DNA from: Oxytricha trifallax
Taxonomy: Eukaryota; Ciliophora; Spirotrichea; Sporadotrichida; Oxytrichidae
Reading direction: 5' to 3'
NCBI GenBank assembly: GCA_000711775.1
Contig: ARYC01000468.1
Span: 1 to 64,000 of the forward strand
DNA: 64,000 nucleotides
Part shown: piece by piece, positions 47,698 to 58,875 of the stretch
Layout: each line of letters begins with the position of its first letter
Position numbering within the stretch: position 1 is the stretch's first letter
Notes under the pieces: model-generated
Databases searched by the model: none
What the model was told of the DNA's origin: nothing
What the model saw: the letters and a program-made list of their open reading frames with translations, nothing else
Translations under genes and position numbers: made by a program

Positions 47698-48757
47698 GTC
47701 GGACTATATTAATAAATGACTAGCTAGTCGAAAATGATTCTGATCTTAGTCCTCTAGTCGTTGAACCACTTCTCTAGTCTTTTAAAGATTCTAAAATAAC
47801 TCTTGAATCCCCTTACTCAGACTGTAACAAACATCACTCAACTTTCAAGCTAAAAAGTGTCCACCTAGAGCAACATCAAATCCAGTGATCCTCTGCAAAT
47901 TCCTGGAGATTTAGACCTCGACTTGAGAGGTTTTAGATTTTTTGAGGTTAGTAAAAAACTAGTCGATCAGAATCATAAATGGACAACAAATTTTCCTAAA
48001 ACACCAAATCCGTCTTAGTCGTACTTGATTCTTCGATCAAAAATTTTTGCTGGATTTTCAAGTAACCAGAGGATTCTTACACTGCAAACTTTAGAATCCT
48101 ACTTTCATTATTATTAGTAGCAGCAGTTGCTGGATAGGTAGAAAATCTCTCGAAATCTTGGTTCGACTAAGACTAGTCGAAGACTAAGTTAACTATACAA
48201 ACTTTGCTTTTTACAAGATTGAAATCGACTAGCTTAACACTCTATAATTTTAATGTTCTTATGACTCGATTTGTTTTAGTAACTATCCTATCTTGATTTT
48301 ATTAATAGAGGTAGCTGTACATTATTCAAGACTACCTCTGAATGATTTGAATGAAAGTGTATGCTGATCTTGAGTAGTAGAGAAGTATGAATCCAAGAAT
48401 CGACTAGATAAATTATCAAGACTAGTCGTAGGTGTTTCGACTACTTAGTCTTCTCAAGTATAAATTTTTCGACTGACTAGTCGTAGATTTTGAGACTACC
48501 CAAAGTGTAAGATTCTTTGAATCTTGTAACAAACATCACTTCACTAACACTCACCAACATACCAGCAGGAGTCATAGTATTAGTTGAAAATAATAGTAAA
48601 TGATACGAGTATAGAGTCTAGGAGAGTGCATTAAGAATTAGAGTGTGAGGAGTGATTTTAACTTAGTGCGATATTAATTATAAACGACTAGGTAGTCGGA
48701 GACTAAGACTAACTTAAAGACTAAAAAAACTGCGGTTGAATGAATCTTAGATTTGAA
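47698..48757. repeat. Non-coding GACTAG/CTAGTC-rich segment of TBE f
   Basis: No gene is found between the 22-kDa and 57-kDa genes. The segment is filled with irregularly spaced variants of CGACTAGTC, GACTAAG and TTAGTCG, often in inverted pairs (for example around 48165-48185, 48400-48440 and 48470-48490). These are not in register as a tandem repeat. Confidence 0.7.
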
Positions 48758-50170
48758 TCAAATAAGTCTCTTGACTTTGGGGGGAACATAAAGTACTCTG
48801 TGTTCTGGTTGCCAGTTAAGCTTATCAAACTTCTCCTCGACCTCTGCTAAACTGTACCAGTATCTGGTCCAAGGTTAGAGATAGAATTGCTTGATAAGAT
48901 CTTTGATGACTGCATTAGCTGAAGTCTTCTTAGAGTATGCTGCTGCATTTTCGACTAGCTACGACTAGGTAGTCCAGACAGAGTCGTAGTCTTTAGTCAT
49001 GAACAGGTATACAATCATTGAGACTAAGGCGTAGACATCGACTAGTCGATCACCAGCAAAGAAGACTCCTGTAGTCGGATAAAACATTAATGACCCATCA
49101 TACTCAATCTACTTTTTAGATGCGAGTACTCTTGCATTCTCAAAGTTCCTTAGTCTTGCCTTGATAGGGTAGTCGTTGAGGACTATGTTATTGAAGCTTA
49201 GTCGGTGGTGTACGAATCCGATTGTATGCAGTTCTCTTAAACCATATATGATTTGCTTCATGACTAGTCGATCCGAATGAGCACTGCGATTAGTCATCAT
49301 ATAGTAGTCGTAACTGAATTGAGGGATCAGGTACTGGAGTGCGATGTGATCACTGCCTTTCAAGACCATCTCCAACTAAGTGATTCCATGAAGTTAGAGT
49401 TAGAAGGCAGTCTTAGTTATATCATACTCCCTTTGCAGCTACTCTGATTCAAGCTCCTCTTCAAGAAAACCTCTCAGTGCGAACAGCTTGTAAAATCTTC
49501 CGTCATGAAGCATAGTCCCATAAGGAGCACTAGTCATTTTTTAGAGAGGACTAGGCTTAGTCGCTTAGTCGTAGAGATATTTGAAGCAAGGAATGATAAA
49601 AGTATCATCGACTCTGTACTTATTTATCCTTGCGATTGAGTCATCCACTTCATCCTCAGTGTCAGGGATCTCAATATCAACCTTTGGGTTAGTCTTCGAG
49701 CTTGTTTTAGCATTCACTCTCTACCTCTTCTTTGGAGGTTCCTTGAGTTCCTCCTCTTAGTCATCACTCTCATTAGCCATCGACTAGTCTTCTTATTATT
49801 ATTAAATTTAATCTCTTTTTACTTTAGATATTGTGGAGTGAAATCCTTGCGACTTTTGTTCCTGCTTCTACAATCCTTAGTCGCTCTGCTTGGATTTATT
49901 GTGAACTTCTTTGACATGACGATTGAGATTGCTCTTATTATTAAAAACCTTGGAGCAGTTAGCGCATCAATACACAGTAGTCGCTGGTGCTGAAATCGCA
50001 CTCTTGTCATCCTCGTTGTTTGACTCTGGTAAGTTATCTTTGATTTGTATATCTGATTAAAAGTTTATGAAGCTAGTATGAAACTCTGGATTTAGTTGGT
50101 GGTTGTAAAAGTTTGCAAAGTTCTAAGCATCGTTGTCAGCGATAGCCTAGTCGAACAGTTCCTCGTTCAT
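48758..50170 (-). CDS. TBE f 57-kDa homologue: zinc finger plus pseudokinase-like domain
   Basis: About 470 codons from MNEELFDQAIADNDAQNFAN to VKRLI-TGA. One C2H2 finger (CANCSKVFNNKSNLNRHVKE, then VH) is preceded by a single in-frame TGA. The kinase-like half reads LEMVLKGSDHIALQYLIPQF, then GFVHHRLSFNNIVLNDYPIK and ARLRNFENARVLASKK. The catalytic HRD Asp and the DFG Asp are both missing, whereas TBEs a-e keep HRDLKPEN. Apart from the TGA the frame is open throughout. The start lies only a few bases inside the right inverted repeat, which therefore probably contains its promoter. Confidence 0.75.
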
Positions 50171-50174
50171 GAAT

Positions 50175-50470
50175 CTTAAGTTTAAGACAAATGATTATAA
50201 CTGTGGTTGATTTGATTGATTAATAGTTAAGTTAAATTTAAAAGTTAATAGTAGTAATTAAGACTTAATCACAAAACACCCAAATGAACAATGGTGAAGG
50301 GTAATTGTATACTCTGACTTTCATGTTCAGACTAGTCACGACTACTCTCAATCAACCTAGTCTTCGACTATAGTCCTTATTAATAGTCACTTAGTCGCAT
50401 TTTCGCATTAATTAACGTGTGTTAATTCACTATCAACTCATAGACTAAGCATGAATTGGGGTTTTGGGGT
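50175..50470. repeat. TBE f right terminal inverted repeat (~300 bp)
   Basis: Partner of 45245-45544. It ends GGGGTTTTGGGGT next to AAT. Its inner edge almost touches the 57-kDa start codon at 50168-50170. Confidence 0.88.
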
Positions 50471-50700
50471 AATATTCTTACAGCCCTTAATTTAATGGAA
50501 TTGAATTCTACTGGAGTTAAATCAACACCCACTACAAGAAACTGCTGCTATATCACATAATGCATGACTTGCCTATAGATAGAGTAGACTTGATTCAGAG
50601 TAGCTGCAAGAGAGTAAGCATAGATAAGACAACAGTTTGTGCGAGAGAAGGAAGAATGAATGTTTATAAATAAGTGTTAGACTTAAATGAATGAATAAGT

Positions 50701-51491
50701 TCACATATTAAACTAACCCATAAAGGGGTTTGGCTTTTCTTTCTTCTCCTCTTCTTATGGCTTGCTTGGGCCCATATTTCTTCTCTTTGTGCCAGCTCCT
50801 GCATCTATGTTCATTTCTTCTAGTTTTTAGACATCTTTATAAAGTCTCTTGCTCACTTCATAAAAAGTCTATGACTTTCTCTCTCTGTGAACCTTCGCAT
50901 GCTCTTTAATCAGGAATATACCAGTTCCAGGTTTCCCTACAAAGTTATGAATCAAAGCTTACGAGAGAGGAATGGATGCTTCTTAAGCTCAGCGAGCCAG
51001 GTCTCGCTTATTAGTATGCCTTGCTTCTTTTAATCTTCAGGAGAAATAGAGTAGCGTTTTTTGTGAGCTTCTTCAATGATCTCTCTGAGATAACTCTCTC
51101 TTAAAGTGCCAAGAACTCCAAAGAAGAAGCTCCTTTCTGGAAGCTTGTTAGAGAGTTGTTTCTTGGTAGGAAGATAAACTACCAACTCTTCATCTTTCAT
51201 CGCATCCTCGTAGAGATTAGTAACTGAAATCTCTGGGTAGTTTGGTATATCTATCAACTTTATTTCACTGTTTTTGAAGGCTTTCTTCTCATCGCAGAGT
51301 ATAGCTTTTAAGAATGAAATTTTGGTACCTTCCATCGTTGGAAGGAATAAACCCACTATAGCATATGATTAAGTATATGTCACATGCTTACCATGCTAAG
51401 TGAGGTATCGATAGAGATCTTCCTTGCTTCTAAATCTTGAGATCATTTCTTAAGCTTCAACCCTCTTCATTGCAGTACTTATAGATTCCAT
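50701..51491 (-). CDS. TBE d '22-kDa' protein, two exons, ~254 aa, intact
   Basis: The start is MESISTAMKRVEAQEMISRF. The main exon includes the segment TKISFLKAILCDEKKAFKNS and ends HPFLS. After the 26-nt intron 50937-50962 (GTAAGC...TTTGTAG) the frame continues RKPGTGIFLIKEHAKVHRER to FMGQFNM-TGA. 791 minus 26 nt is 255 codons with no TGA. No known domain is recognised. It is convergent with the transposase and divergent from the 57-kDa gene. Confidence 0.83.
50937..50962 (-). other. Predicted 26-nt intron in the TBE d 22-kDa gene
   Basis: It begins GTAAGC and ends TTTGTAG on the minus strand, and joins CTCTCTC to GGAAACCTGG in frame. Same position as in b, e and f. Confidence 0.7.
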
Positions 51492-51689
51492 CCTTGTTCC
51501 TTCTCTTGTTATTGAATTTCAAATTTTAATATATAGAGTTCTGGATCCTACTGTTAAAAATCTTAGTATTAAATATGGGCATCTTATAGGAGGTCAACCT
51601 GGTAAGGATACGTGGAGAAAGCTGGCAGAAGCTGTAACAAACTTCAGAGATGGAGCTCCATTTTTATCAATTTAGTTCCATTAAATTAG

Positions 51690-51860
51690 TACTAAATTTG
51701 TTTAAATTTGATTAGTACCGGTACTAAATTCGTTTAAATTTAATTGGTACCAATTTAATAGTACCATAACTTAATTAGTACCTACTTTTAAACTAATAAG
51801 GTTTTAATGGAAAAGTTCCAAAATGGTTCAAAACTTAATTGGTACCATTACCAACCCGAC
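51690..51860. repeat. GGTACC palindrome array, TBE d
   Basis: Repeats of TTAATTGGTACCAATT, TAGTACC and GGTACTAA lie between the divergent 22-kDa and 57-kDa genes. The same motif occurs in TBE c on both sides of its nested element (17925-18020, 19786-19870). Confidence 0.6.
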
Positions 51861-52057
51861 TTTATACATGGTTGGTACCAAAATCAAAATTATTAAGCAT
51901 GAAATTAGAAAAATAATATTTATAAACTAAGCATAAATATGATCTCTAACACCTTAAATTCAAACATAATTGTTGACGTATCAACTCCTATACAGAGTGA
52001 CTATAACCAGAAAGGTTTCTAGAGCTTAATAATAGAAATTTAAATTTGAATTTAAAC

Positions 52058-53296
52058 ATGGCGGTCAACTTAAATCGTAGAGCAGAACTTTTAGGAGCAG
52101 GTCAATCAATGCTCAACTTTGGCTCCACTAAAAAGCCTGAAATCATTTATGTTGAGAGGGAGGTAAAGCTAAGAGCTCTTGAATTTGAAGCAGAGGTTTT
52201 TATCATAGAAGTATTAAACCAGAGGGAGAGCGCAGAGATAGGGATTTAAACTTAAATTGATTATGTTGAGGAGCTAAAAGAACAGCGACCAATCGAAAAG
52301 ATAAAAACATATTAATGTGAAGACTGCTAGAATCATTTCTCAACTGAACAAAGCTTGAAGAGACACCTTAAAGAGGTACACTCTGGCAAAGCCAAGATCT
52401 ATTTCAAGCATGAAAAGGTAGATGGTAGGTAATAGTGTACGACATGCATGAAATCATATACTCACTCAGCTACAGTTAAAAGGCATATGCAAAAGCAACA
52501 CCTCAGTGAGTTCTTGATTGAAGATTAAGAGACTAAAAAACTAGTGCCAGCTAAAAGAAAATCTAATACTCTTGAGTCATAAAGAGAGCAGCAAGAGAGA
52601 CTCAAGAGACAGAAGCGATATGAATCGATGAACCAGCAGCAGGTAATACAATTTTAGCATGCTTCTAAGCGAAGGCTATGAATATACCTGCATTAAATGC
52701 AGTTGATCTCAGCACTTGTATTGAAAACTACTTGAATATAAACGTGCCTGCAAAAGCAAAGCTCATAGTAGTTGATGAGTATGCATACAAGGTGTATCCA
52801 TTCAGTTATCTTATTAAGAACCAACAGTATTAGAACGAGTTTGCTAATGAATACATGGTACTTAGAGAGGCCTAAAGAAAAGACTGCAAGAATTTGCTTA
52901 AGCTAAATGGTGTTATTTTAAGTTATGGTTTCATCGCATTAAGGCTAAAGAAATTTGAGATGACTCTGAGAGACTACCTATATCACAATAGATACCCTGA
53001 TGATTTAAACGATATACTCTCAGATATGATTCAGGGTGTTAAGGAGTTGCATGAACTTGGATTTGTTCATAGAGATTTGAAGCCTGAAAACGTTATGCTA
53101 AATCTCTGCCCTTTAGAAGTAGTGGTTATCGATTTCAATAGAGCTTTAAGATAGGAGATTGTCACTTTAGCACAGGTACTTGGTACTCCAGGTTACTTCC
53201 CAATAAGAGAGAAGTGGACTAATGGTTCTGTTTAATGGGATGTTTGGGCAGTAGCAGCAATAATATTAGAAAGTGACATGGAATGTATGTCTTAAG
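52058..53296 (+). pseudogene. TBE d 57-kDa gene, C-terminally truncated
   Basis: It begins MAVNLNRRAELLGAGQSMLN. A finger-like stretch (CEDCQNHFSTEQSLKRHLKE) and a decayed second finger follow. The kinase part GVKELHELGFVHRDLKPENV, VVIDFNRALRQ and GTPGYFPIREKW is well preserved. The gene stops abruptly after LESDMECMSQ, where sequence jumps to AGCACTTATAAACC of the inverted repeat; about 70-80 residues are missing. The frame stays open across the element end into the host gene downstream. There is a shift and TGA around 52650-52680. Confidence 0.78.
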
Positions 53297-53335
53297 CACT
53301 TATAAACCTCACTAAGGGGTTTTGGGGTTTTGATT

Positions 53336-56300
53336 ATATGATAGATAACTTTAAGGAGTCTTCACTAAAAAATCTAATAAAAACACAGAAATTTGATTTC
53401 AACGATATTTCTGAAATTCATTCTTAAAAAGTAAATTAAAACTATAAAAATTCTAAGAAATAACAAGCCTAAATTGAGTCAATCGAGTTAGAATCATTGA
53501 AATAATTAGGTCAAAACCTTATGCAAAATCTAAATAATATTGTGAAATAACCAATTGATAGAACTGATTCTTGTTATTATGATTGTTAATTTTTAGTTTT
53601 TTTTTTCTTATTTATTTTTATTTTTGATATTTAGACATCCAAATTATACTAAAGTAAAATTCTTAGATTATAAAAATACCTAAAATTTATGAATTTTAAC
53701 ATTGTTTGATTTGTAAAATTTTTATCTTAAAAAAAATGCGAAATATTTAATATTTATTATTTGAATAAATTACTTAAATCATAAATTAATATCTAATTTT
53801 CTTTTGTTGAATAATTGCTAAGGATATCAAATTTTAATGATATTTTCAATAAATCATATTTTAAAACATTTTACTTCAACTATAGTCTCAAGGCAATGCT
53901 AAAAATAGTGGTAAATAAATATAGAAATCAGTAAAATTCAGCGACTTACAATCACGTGATAAACCAATTAATGAGAATTATGACAACACTATAAACTAAC
54001 ATGAGGAATAAAAAGTAGAAATAAATACTAACAACCATATCTAAAATTCTTTGGAGATACTTGACTTAAGCCTAGTGAAAAACATGAATAAAAAAAGTTT
54101 AAGTCTTTCATAATAAAAGATTTCAGCGAATCCACCTTCAAATATTAATAATAAATAGACTACTGTCGCTGCTTAGAATTAAGGACTCGATTCATAGTAA
54201 TTTATTGAGATTGAAAATAGATGGGATAATGAATTTTTGATGAGGATACCTGAACATTATCTTTTCAAATCTAAGAAAGGGAGTAAGTCAAGGAGAAAGC
54301 TTGATCTCATTCTAAATCTATATTTATGATAATAATTTTCAATGATTTAAGTTATATAATATATGAAATCAAGTTTAATGCAGAATATGCTAAGGGATAG
54401 TAAATTTTTTTAAACTAATTTTACTTATATATAAATTTGAGAACAGGACATAGTTGCAGCAACTGCAACAGCAAGTTATGTTAACAATCATAATACATTA
54501 AAAAATATAATTAATATTATTATTAAATAATCTCTTTATAAATGCTACCAAGACTTCCAGTGGTCCGAATTGTCAAAGAAATTGAAAACACCATGTTGTA
54601 CTAATGGCCAAATTTCAGCAATAAAAAGATCTCCAATTTAAACAAAAGATTGCTATAAAATACTTAAATTTAAGTGCAAAATAAGGGGATGTGAAAGTTT
54701 TCTAGCTTATGATGAATTTGTAGATCCAACTCAGCATAATCAAATAATTGTTTGTTAATGAAGTATATTTTATTTCCTATTAGTGAGTCATAAGATTTCA
54801 ATAAAAAAACCTTATACATATTAAGTACTATATAATGATTGCAGACGAAAGAAATATTAATGTACTTATTGTAATACAGTGATCGAAAGCTAAAGCAAGT
54901 TGTCTCATCAAATAAAATGCAATTTAAAGCCTATAGAGTAATCCCTAAAAGTTTAATACATCTTCTTTAATATTAAATAATTTTCTTACTCATGTTAAAT
55001 TATTAAGAGTGTGACTACTGCCACAAACTTTGCAATCCCAATGACATGGAATTTCACTTAATAAGTGGATGTCAACAAGCTCAAAAATAAAGAGAAAAAG
55101 GAAATATACTATCTGGGTATAATCAAAATTCTAACCCACCCTATCAGATATAGGTCCAAGCGAGTAATTAAAACGATGTAAAATCTAATTTGACAAGTAC
55201 TTTCGGGTAGATGCCCATCGGAAATAATAGCAATAATAGAAATTTAGATAGTTTAATCGGGTCTGGCAGGAAATATGAGTCGCTTAAATCACCATAAAAT
55301 AAGAATATATTTCCTAAGGAATCTGCAGAAGATAGATTGGATCATATTTTAATGTTCATTTTTATTTAAATAAGATTTTTTTATACTTTATTTTCTTATG
55401 AATTTTAGGGAAGAGACCATCACTTATGAGCAGACTAGAACTTTCGATAAAACACAAAATGTGCTCTATTTGTCAATAAATGCCAAAATAAGATAATTGT
55501 GATTTTTGTAGCAACTGTGCTATGTTTATACAAAATTCTAATAATACAAGTGAAAAGAAAAGAGATAAAAAATTGTAGAATAAAAAATCTGGAAGTGATA
55601 TTAGCAAATTTGTAGCTGAAATCAGAGAGAAAAATGAAAATGAAGAACTTAAAGAGAAAATTAGAGATTTGGAGGATATTGTGAGATAGAAGGAAATGAT
55701 GCTCAATAGTAACAAGAGAGTCATTTAAATCTCATATAATAAATTATTTATGAAATATTTCTTATCATTTAAGTCTAATATTATATTACATAATATTTAT
55801 TTAAATGCAAAACGCCAAGCCTCAAGAATTAATTTTTAATAATAAAGATTCTCAATCGTTGATATGTTAAGTATATTAATGTAAACATATATAATATTAT
55901 AAATATCAAGGTGGAAATCCTACATAACAAACTTTACACGACCCTTCCTTAAATACAATAACTTAAATCGAAATAAGCAGCAATATGCTATGCTATTTTT
56001 GCAGTGGTCAGAATAAAAACTTTCATTAAAATAATAGATTCATCTCGTTTTGCAAGAAATGCATTTTATCAATCATGAAAAACTAGCTATTACTTGAATC
56101 AGAATAAAATCAGAACTTAAGCAGTATACTTGGTATCAATTTATTTTAAAAAAATTGGATATTTTTTTAATTTATTTTTGATATTATTTAATATTATATA
56201 AAAATATTCTTAATAGAAATGATTTTGATTGTAATTATTAATGTAAAAAATATAAATAATAATATCAAATGCGCTGATTAATGCAAATAAAACCTAAAAG

Positions 56301-58704
56301 CCAAGTTTTACTGTAAATGTTTTAGAGAGAAACATTGTAAAATTAGAAAACAAAAAAGAAGCAAAAATACTAAATTAAATTAATTGGAGTAAAATCTAAA
56401 TTCAGAACCAATTGAAATCCAAATTCATAGTGATAACAGCAGTATTATTGATGTCACTGAATATCAAACAATTATTTTATTATCAAAATTATTAATAGAT
56501 TTCCTTATTTCATTTACATATATCATATTTACTATAAAGAATAGCTCAATATCAGGTTGAGTGATATCACAGATGATTAAGAGATGATAAACTATGAAAA
56601 TATAGCACCAACCAAAAAGTTATCTCCCTTTAAGATACAAATCAAAAATATGTTTGATTAAAATTACTCAAGTCCTCAGGATGAAACAACCAGGAGACTT
56701 TCATAAAGAATTTAGAATTCAATATAATTAAAGAAAAAGAATAGGACTTCAGAATAAGATAAATTGTTAATTTTATTTTATATATAATAAAAAGTATATA
56801 AATTTATATTATATTAAAATTTAGATAAAGACCAATAATCTTTAGGGTAAAGTAATTCAAGTTCCAGTATCAACAAAGTTATATATATTTTTCGTGAAAA
56901 TACATTTTTATAACTATATAATCTATTTAATTTATGAATTTTTTGTTTTAATTATTAAAGTATTGGATTTCAATATTGCTTAAGGAAAATCATCAATTTC
57001 AAAGTACAACAGCAGACAATAAAAAACTCTCAAAGAAAGCATATCGAAATTGAATTCACTCTAAGCACTTAGAAATCAATTAGATGAGAACTAAATATGT
57101 GTTAAAATTTACATGTAATTATTACGAATTTTACATGAAATATAAATATTATAATTATTATGATTTTAAATTGGTATGCAAAATTAAAATATTAAAAAAC
57201 CAATAGATATACGAAAACTCAGATGAAGAATAGATGGTAGTAAATAAAAGATAGAAATTAACTTAAAATCAAATACAATCCTAACTTCCTGTGTACATTA
57301 TCAATTATATTATTAATTAATGCATGTGTATAACTTTACTATAATAATTTATAATTTTTTGACATTCACAAAGCGAAATAAGACTAGAGACAAGAATTTA
57401 ATGAGAAGTAATTCAATCTTAAAAACGATCAAGAGATCATTGCTTGCTCTATAGATGAACCTATACGTGAAATACAAATGATCTAAGCAAGAAACTAATT
57501 AGTATTTATATTTATAAAACTACAAAACATTATAGGAGTAACAGAAAATAAAAGTATAATCAGATAATTGCATTAATTTATCTTCGTAGATAACAATATA
57601 GCATTTTAATAATTTATAGTTATTATAGGGAATTTACTAAGAAATTCAAGATAGACTTACTTAAAATTTATTAGAGTATAAAAATACATAATATCTTATC
57701 AAGTATTCAAGAGATTTTTAAATCAAATTTACTTAGTATATTTAATTTATGATTATTATTTAAAATATCAGAGCCATACAGCACAAGTAACAATAATTAA
57801 AACTAATTATTGCCCTCTCAGCCAGAATAACAGCAGCAATCCCAAGTTTCAGTGAATTCTGAAATTTCACAAAACCAAGCTGATTAGGAGTAATTGTAAG
57901 AGTGGTAGAATGGTAAATTAAACATTGATTCTATGGATATAATTCAGAAGAGATCATTCGTATCTCCACTCAATTATTACTATAATTTTATCGATTAATT
58001 AAAGTTAATGTAGTAGTTTATTAAAATATATATATATATATTCATGTCAATTGTTAAATGATAAAAGTAACTGTAAATATTATTATTTAATAGCATTAAA
58101 AAATGAAGTCTGTAATAGAGTAAAACTAGCTAGTTCAATAAGTCATATGCAGCAGTTTGATATTAGACAGAGCAGAGGGAGATCAAATTGACGTATTGGA
58201 ATCTTAAAAGTCAAAGAGTTTATATAAATAATTAAGATTACGATATAGAATATATATATATATATATTATTAAAAGAGTCCAGACTTCAAATTAAATATC
58301 ACATCAGATTAATTTATAAATGTTACTATAATATAATTTATTTAGAATTTTTATTTAAGATACAGGTTATATTAAAAGAATAGATTTTATATTAAAAAAA
58401 ACACTTAAATTTAATGTCGTATTAAAGGAAAGTTTATCTTCATTCTCAGTTAATTGTAAGATTTTATGAATTTTTTTAATATAAAATAAAAATTAATTAA
58501 GCTTTATAAATTTTATATTTTTCTAACAAAATTAAATATTTATAGAATAATCAAAGTTCTCAACAGCAAATTCCAAACTAAAACACCATTGAATAGTTAG
58601 CTTAAAACCCATAAGAGTAGGAGGACAACTAATAAATTTCAGACAGTTAAGAAGATTAAATTGAAGCCTTAAGAGACCAACTCACAAACTCAATAATTAT
58701 CTGA
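53336..58704 (+). CDS. Zinc-finger (TRAF-type), coiled-coil, Q/N-rich protein gene 1, segmented
   Basis: Coding blocks, read with TAA/TAG as Gln, lie at about 53338-53585 (MIDNFKESSLKNLIKTQKFD), 53884-54327, 54546-54757 (CYKILKFKCKIRGCESFLAY), 54838-54960 (KKYQCTYCNTVIESQSKLSH, then QIKC), 55010-55350 (CDYCHKLCNPNDMEFHLISG, then C), 55400-55735 (CSICQQMPKQDNCDFCSNC plus a charged coiled coil), 55900-56150 (CYFCSG...FCKKC), 56265-56475 (CADQCKQNLKAKFYCKCF) and several Q/N/S-rich blocks to TGA 58702. C-x2-C-x11/12-H-x3/4-C motifs resemble TRAF-type fingers, common in ciliates. TBE d is inserted next to the first block, so the true start may be lost. Spacers are AT-rich IESs or introns. Confidence 0.6.
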
Positions 58705-58875
58705 GATTAATGAAAACTAGTATTAATTCCTCCTCTAATATTTATTTTCTATTTTTCTCACTATCGATCTTTCATAGTAGGGAGATACATTTATTGTAAA
58801 AATAGTAAAGGTACATATATTTGTGTAAAAATAGAGGGAATAATAATTAATTAAATTATAGATAAATAAACATAT

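Larger units (their letters stand above)
45245..50470 (+). mobile_element. TBE transposon f, distinct subfamily, nested
   Basis: A 5226-bp element with ends ACCCCAAAACCCCAATTCAT and AAT duplications (45242-45244, 50471-50473). Inverted repeats are about 300 bp and nearly identical, suggesting a recent insertion. It encodes a DDE transposase (+), a 22-kDa homologue (-) and a 57-kDa homologue (-). The 57-kDa gene is inverted relative to TBEs a-e. GACTAG/CTAGTC-type motifs are extremely dense throughout. TBE subfamilies 1, 2 and 3 are known in Oxytricha; which one this is cannot be settled here, but it is not the TBE type of a-e. Confidence 0.92.
44400..50694 (+). pseudogene. TBE d 42-kDa transposase, split by TBE f
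   Basis: The first part (44400-45244) starts MRNRNQRNLGSIYDEKYLDL and has AIAKLLRKSASTVRYHCLLA. It then has TGA in AVQHYNSGT, and FHRKFPDMRISPQTIANIYR, ADEAVFTFNTFINKSWYKKY and ILFVDNLSVHKTKE. TBE f is inserted in the codons before the NGIE motif. The last part (50471-50694) continues FNGIEFYW... to YKQVLDLNE-TGA. An extra base around TAATATATATGATT is shared with TBE c, so this copy was already broken, or used a shift, before TBE f arrived. Confidence 0.82.
44298..53332 (+). mobile_element. TBE transposon d (host of nested TBE f)
   Basis: It has canonical ends with ATT duplications (44295-44297, 53333-53335). Without the nested 5.2-kb TBE f it is about 3.8 kb, shorter than its relatives because the right side is deleted: the 57-kDa gene runs straight into the last ~37 bp of the inverted repeat near 53296. 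Gene order is transposase (+), 22-kDa (-), 57-kDa (+). Closest to TBE c. It separates the LRR-like array from the zinc-finger genes. Confidence 0.93.

Noticed and set aside
16161-53332. C4A4C4/G4T4G4 tracts as genuine chromosome telomeres or fragmentation sites
   Set aside because: Each lies exactly at the end of a TBE copy next to a 3-bp target duplication and continues into the TBE subterminal repeat. They are transposon termini.
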